From the NCBI GenBank assembly GCA_937951695.1, contig CALFBL010000195.1:1-7254 (forward strand): a DNA stretch of 7,254 nucleotides, in the 5' to 3' direction. This document shows, piece by piece, positions 6,484 through 7,254 of the stretch. This DNA comes from an uncultured Granulosicoccaceae bacterium. GTDB lineage: Bacteria > Pseudomonadota > Gammaproteobacteria > Granulosicoccales > Granulosicoccaceae. The notes beneath the pieces are model-generated. The model saw nothing but the letters and a program-made list of their open reading frames with translations. It was not told the origin of the DNA and made no database searches. The position numbers and the translations under genes were made by a program. How positions within the stretch are numbered: the stretch's first letter is position 1; every line of letters begins with the position of its first letter.

Positions 6484-7254
6484 AGCTCTTTGTCACAGTG
6501 TGGGGGGCTGCTTCGCCGTACGGAATGTTGGTGCCACTGTGGCGCCGAACACGCACGTTGGCTTGCTCAGCATGCCCAACAAATCCCTCCAGCATGCACA
6601 GCCGCGAACAATAAGCGCCAATCTCAGCCGCTGCCGCATCAGTGGTAATGCGCTGGTAGCTGTGCGTTTTCAGAAACTTCCCTACCCATAGGCCTCCGGT
6701 ATAACGCCCCGCTTTCCTGGTCGGTAGGGTGTGGTTGGTACCGATCACTTTGTCACCATTGGCGACGTTGGTGCGCGCACCTAAAAACAACGCACCGTAA
6801 CAGGTCATATTGTCCAGAAACCAGTCATCGCGATCGGTCATGACCTGGACGTGTTCGCTGGCGATCTCATCAGCCATCTGCAGCATTTCATCGTAGCTAT
6901 CGCAGACGATCACCTCACCGTAGTCGCGCCAACTCGCCCCCGCGGTCTCGGCCGTGGGTAACACCTTGAGCAAGTTATCAATCTCTGTCAGTGTGTTCAT
7001 CGCCAACTCACGTGAATTGGTGAGTAACACCGCCGGTGAGTTGTAGCCGTGTTCGGCCTGACCCAGTAAGTCCGTTGCACACAATTCAGCATCGACGCTG
7101 TCGTCTGCGATCACCAGGGTTTCGGTTGGACCCGCAAACAGATCAATGCCCACGCGACCAAACAACTGGCGTTTGGCTTCAGCCACAAACGCATTACCCG
7201 GACCGATCAACATGTGTACCGGTTCGATGGTTTCTGTGCCCAGCGCTAATGCAC
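6482..7254 (-). CDS. HisD-family NAD-dependent dehydrogenase, HpsN-like (partial, N-terminus outside window)
   Basis: This is the C-terminal part (256 complete codons) of a histidinol-dehydrogenase-family enzyme. The frame stays open to the window edge, and the ATG at 7213 is internal: it sits just before the conserved GPGNAFVAEAKR segment, in the middle of the family fold. HisD hallmarks are visible: AGPTE; the zinc-ligand pair in GQAEH (Gln codon 7060-7058, His 7051-7049); the catalytic Glu-His of ASEH (6856-6851); the Asp of NGDKVIGTNHTLPT (6754-6752); and a C-terminal His in FVGHAEQ (6574-6572). The segment RYTGGLWVGKFLKT resembles sulfopropanediol 3-dehydrogenase (HpsN) and related catabolic paralogues more than true HisD. 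HpsN oxidises a secondary alcohol of dihydroxypropanesulfonate to the carboxylate with NAD+. The neighbours include no histidine-biosynthesis gene, which supports a catabolic alcohol-oxidising role on an unknown substrate. The gene ends with TAA 8 bp before the next start. Family call is firm; substrate is inferred. Confidence 0.9.
   Translation of the reverse strand, partial: ALALGTETIEPVHMLIGPGNAFVAEAKRQLFGRVGIDLFAGPTETLVIADDSVDAELCATDLLGQAEHGYNSPAVLLTNSRELAMNTLTEIDNLLKVLPTAETAGASWRDYGEVIVCDSYDEMLQMADEIASEHVQVMTDRDDWFLDNMTCYGALFLGARTNVANGDKVIGTNHTLPTRKAGRYTGGLWVGKFLKTHSYQRITTDAAAAEIGAYCSRLCMLEGFVGHAEQANVRVRRHSGTNIPYGEAAPHTVTKS

Larger units (their letters stand above)
1..7254 (-). other. 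Interior of a polycistronic operon of at least eight genes
   Basis: All eight genes lie on the minus strand. Gaps in order of transcription are 8 bp, 1-base overlap, 1-base overlap, 11 bp, 6 bp, 4-base overlap and 4-base overlap. No internal promoter or terminator is visible, and there is no space for one outside coding sequence. The transcript must start right of the window and end left of it. Co-transcription is inferred from the layout, not measured. Confidence 0.85.

Noticed and set aside
7211..7213. ATG as the start of the HisD-like gene
   Set aside because: The frame continues upstream with family-typical sequence (LGTETIEPV) to the window edge, so this Met is internal.
6482..7254. Histidine biosynthesis gene hisD
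   Set aside because: The neighbours are catabolic and not his genes, and the GGLWVGKF segment fits HpsN-type paralogues better.

Overview
The window is one densely packed, single-direction (minus strand) block of eight genes, and I see no gene on the plus strand. In transcription order, from high to low coordinates, they are: a HisD-family dehydrogenase of the sulfopropanediol-dehydrogenase (HpsN) type, cut by the right edge; a double SnoaL-like protein; a short-chain dehydrogenase (SDR); a LacI-family regulator; a second double SnoaL-like protein; a two-domain cupin; a short MetE-type zinc methyltransferase/thiol-transferase homologue; and an alpha/beta hydrolase that starts at a TTG and runs off the left edge.

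The largest intergenic gap is 11 bp. Four junctions overlap (stop/start motifs TAATG, TGATG, ATGA and TTGA), so the window reads as the inside of one polycistronic operon. Its promoter lies to the right of the window and its end to the left. There is no room for a promoter or terminator between genes, and there are no RNA genes, mobile elements or CRISPR arrays. No stretch over 300 bases lacks a gene.

Gene content suggests a catabolic accessory operon, because it combines two oxidoreductases, ring/lyase-type SnoaL folds, a cupin, a hydrolase and a sugar-type repressor. It is not a biosynthetic or housekeeping locus: the HisD homologue is not next to his genes, and the MetE homologue is only the C-terminal half of classical MetE. 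A plausible but unproven reading is uptake and breakdown of a small hydroxylated molecule, perhaps a sulfur-containing, sulfonated or methylated one, with the LacI protein sensing the substrate or an intermediate. The dehydrogenases would oxidise hydroxyl groups, the MetE-like enzyme would move a methyl or thiol group, and the SnoaL, cupin and hydrolase proteins would rearrange or cleave the carbon skeleton. The true substrate cannot be read from the sequence.

Moderate GC content, mixed codon use, good Shine-Dalgarno sites and tight packing suggest a proteobacterium, possibly a marine gammaproteobacterium. This host guess is weak.
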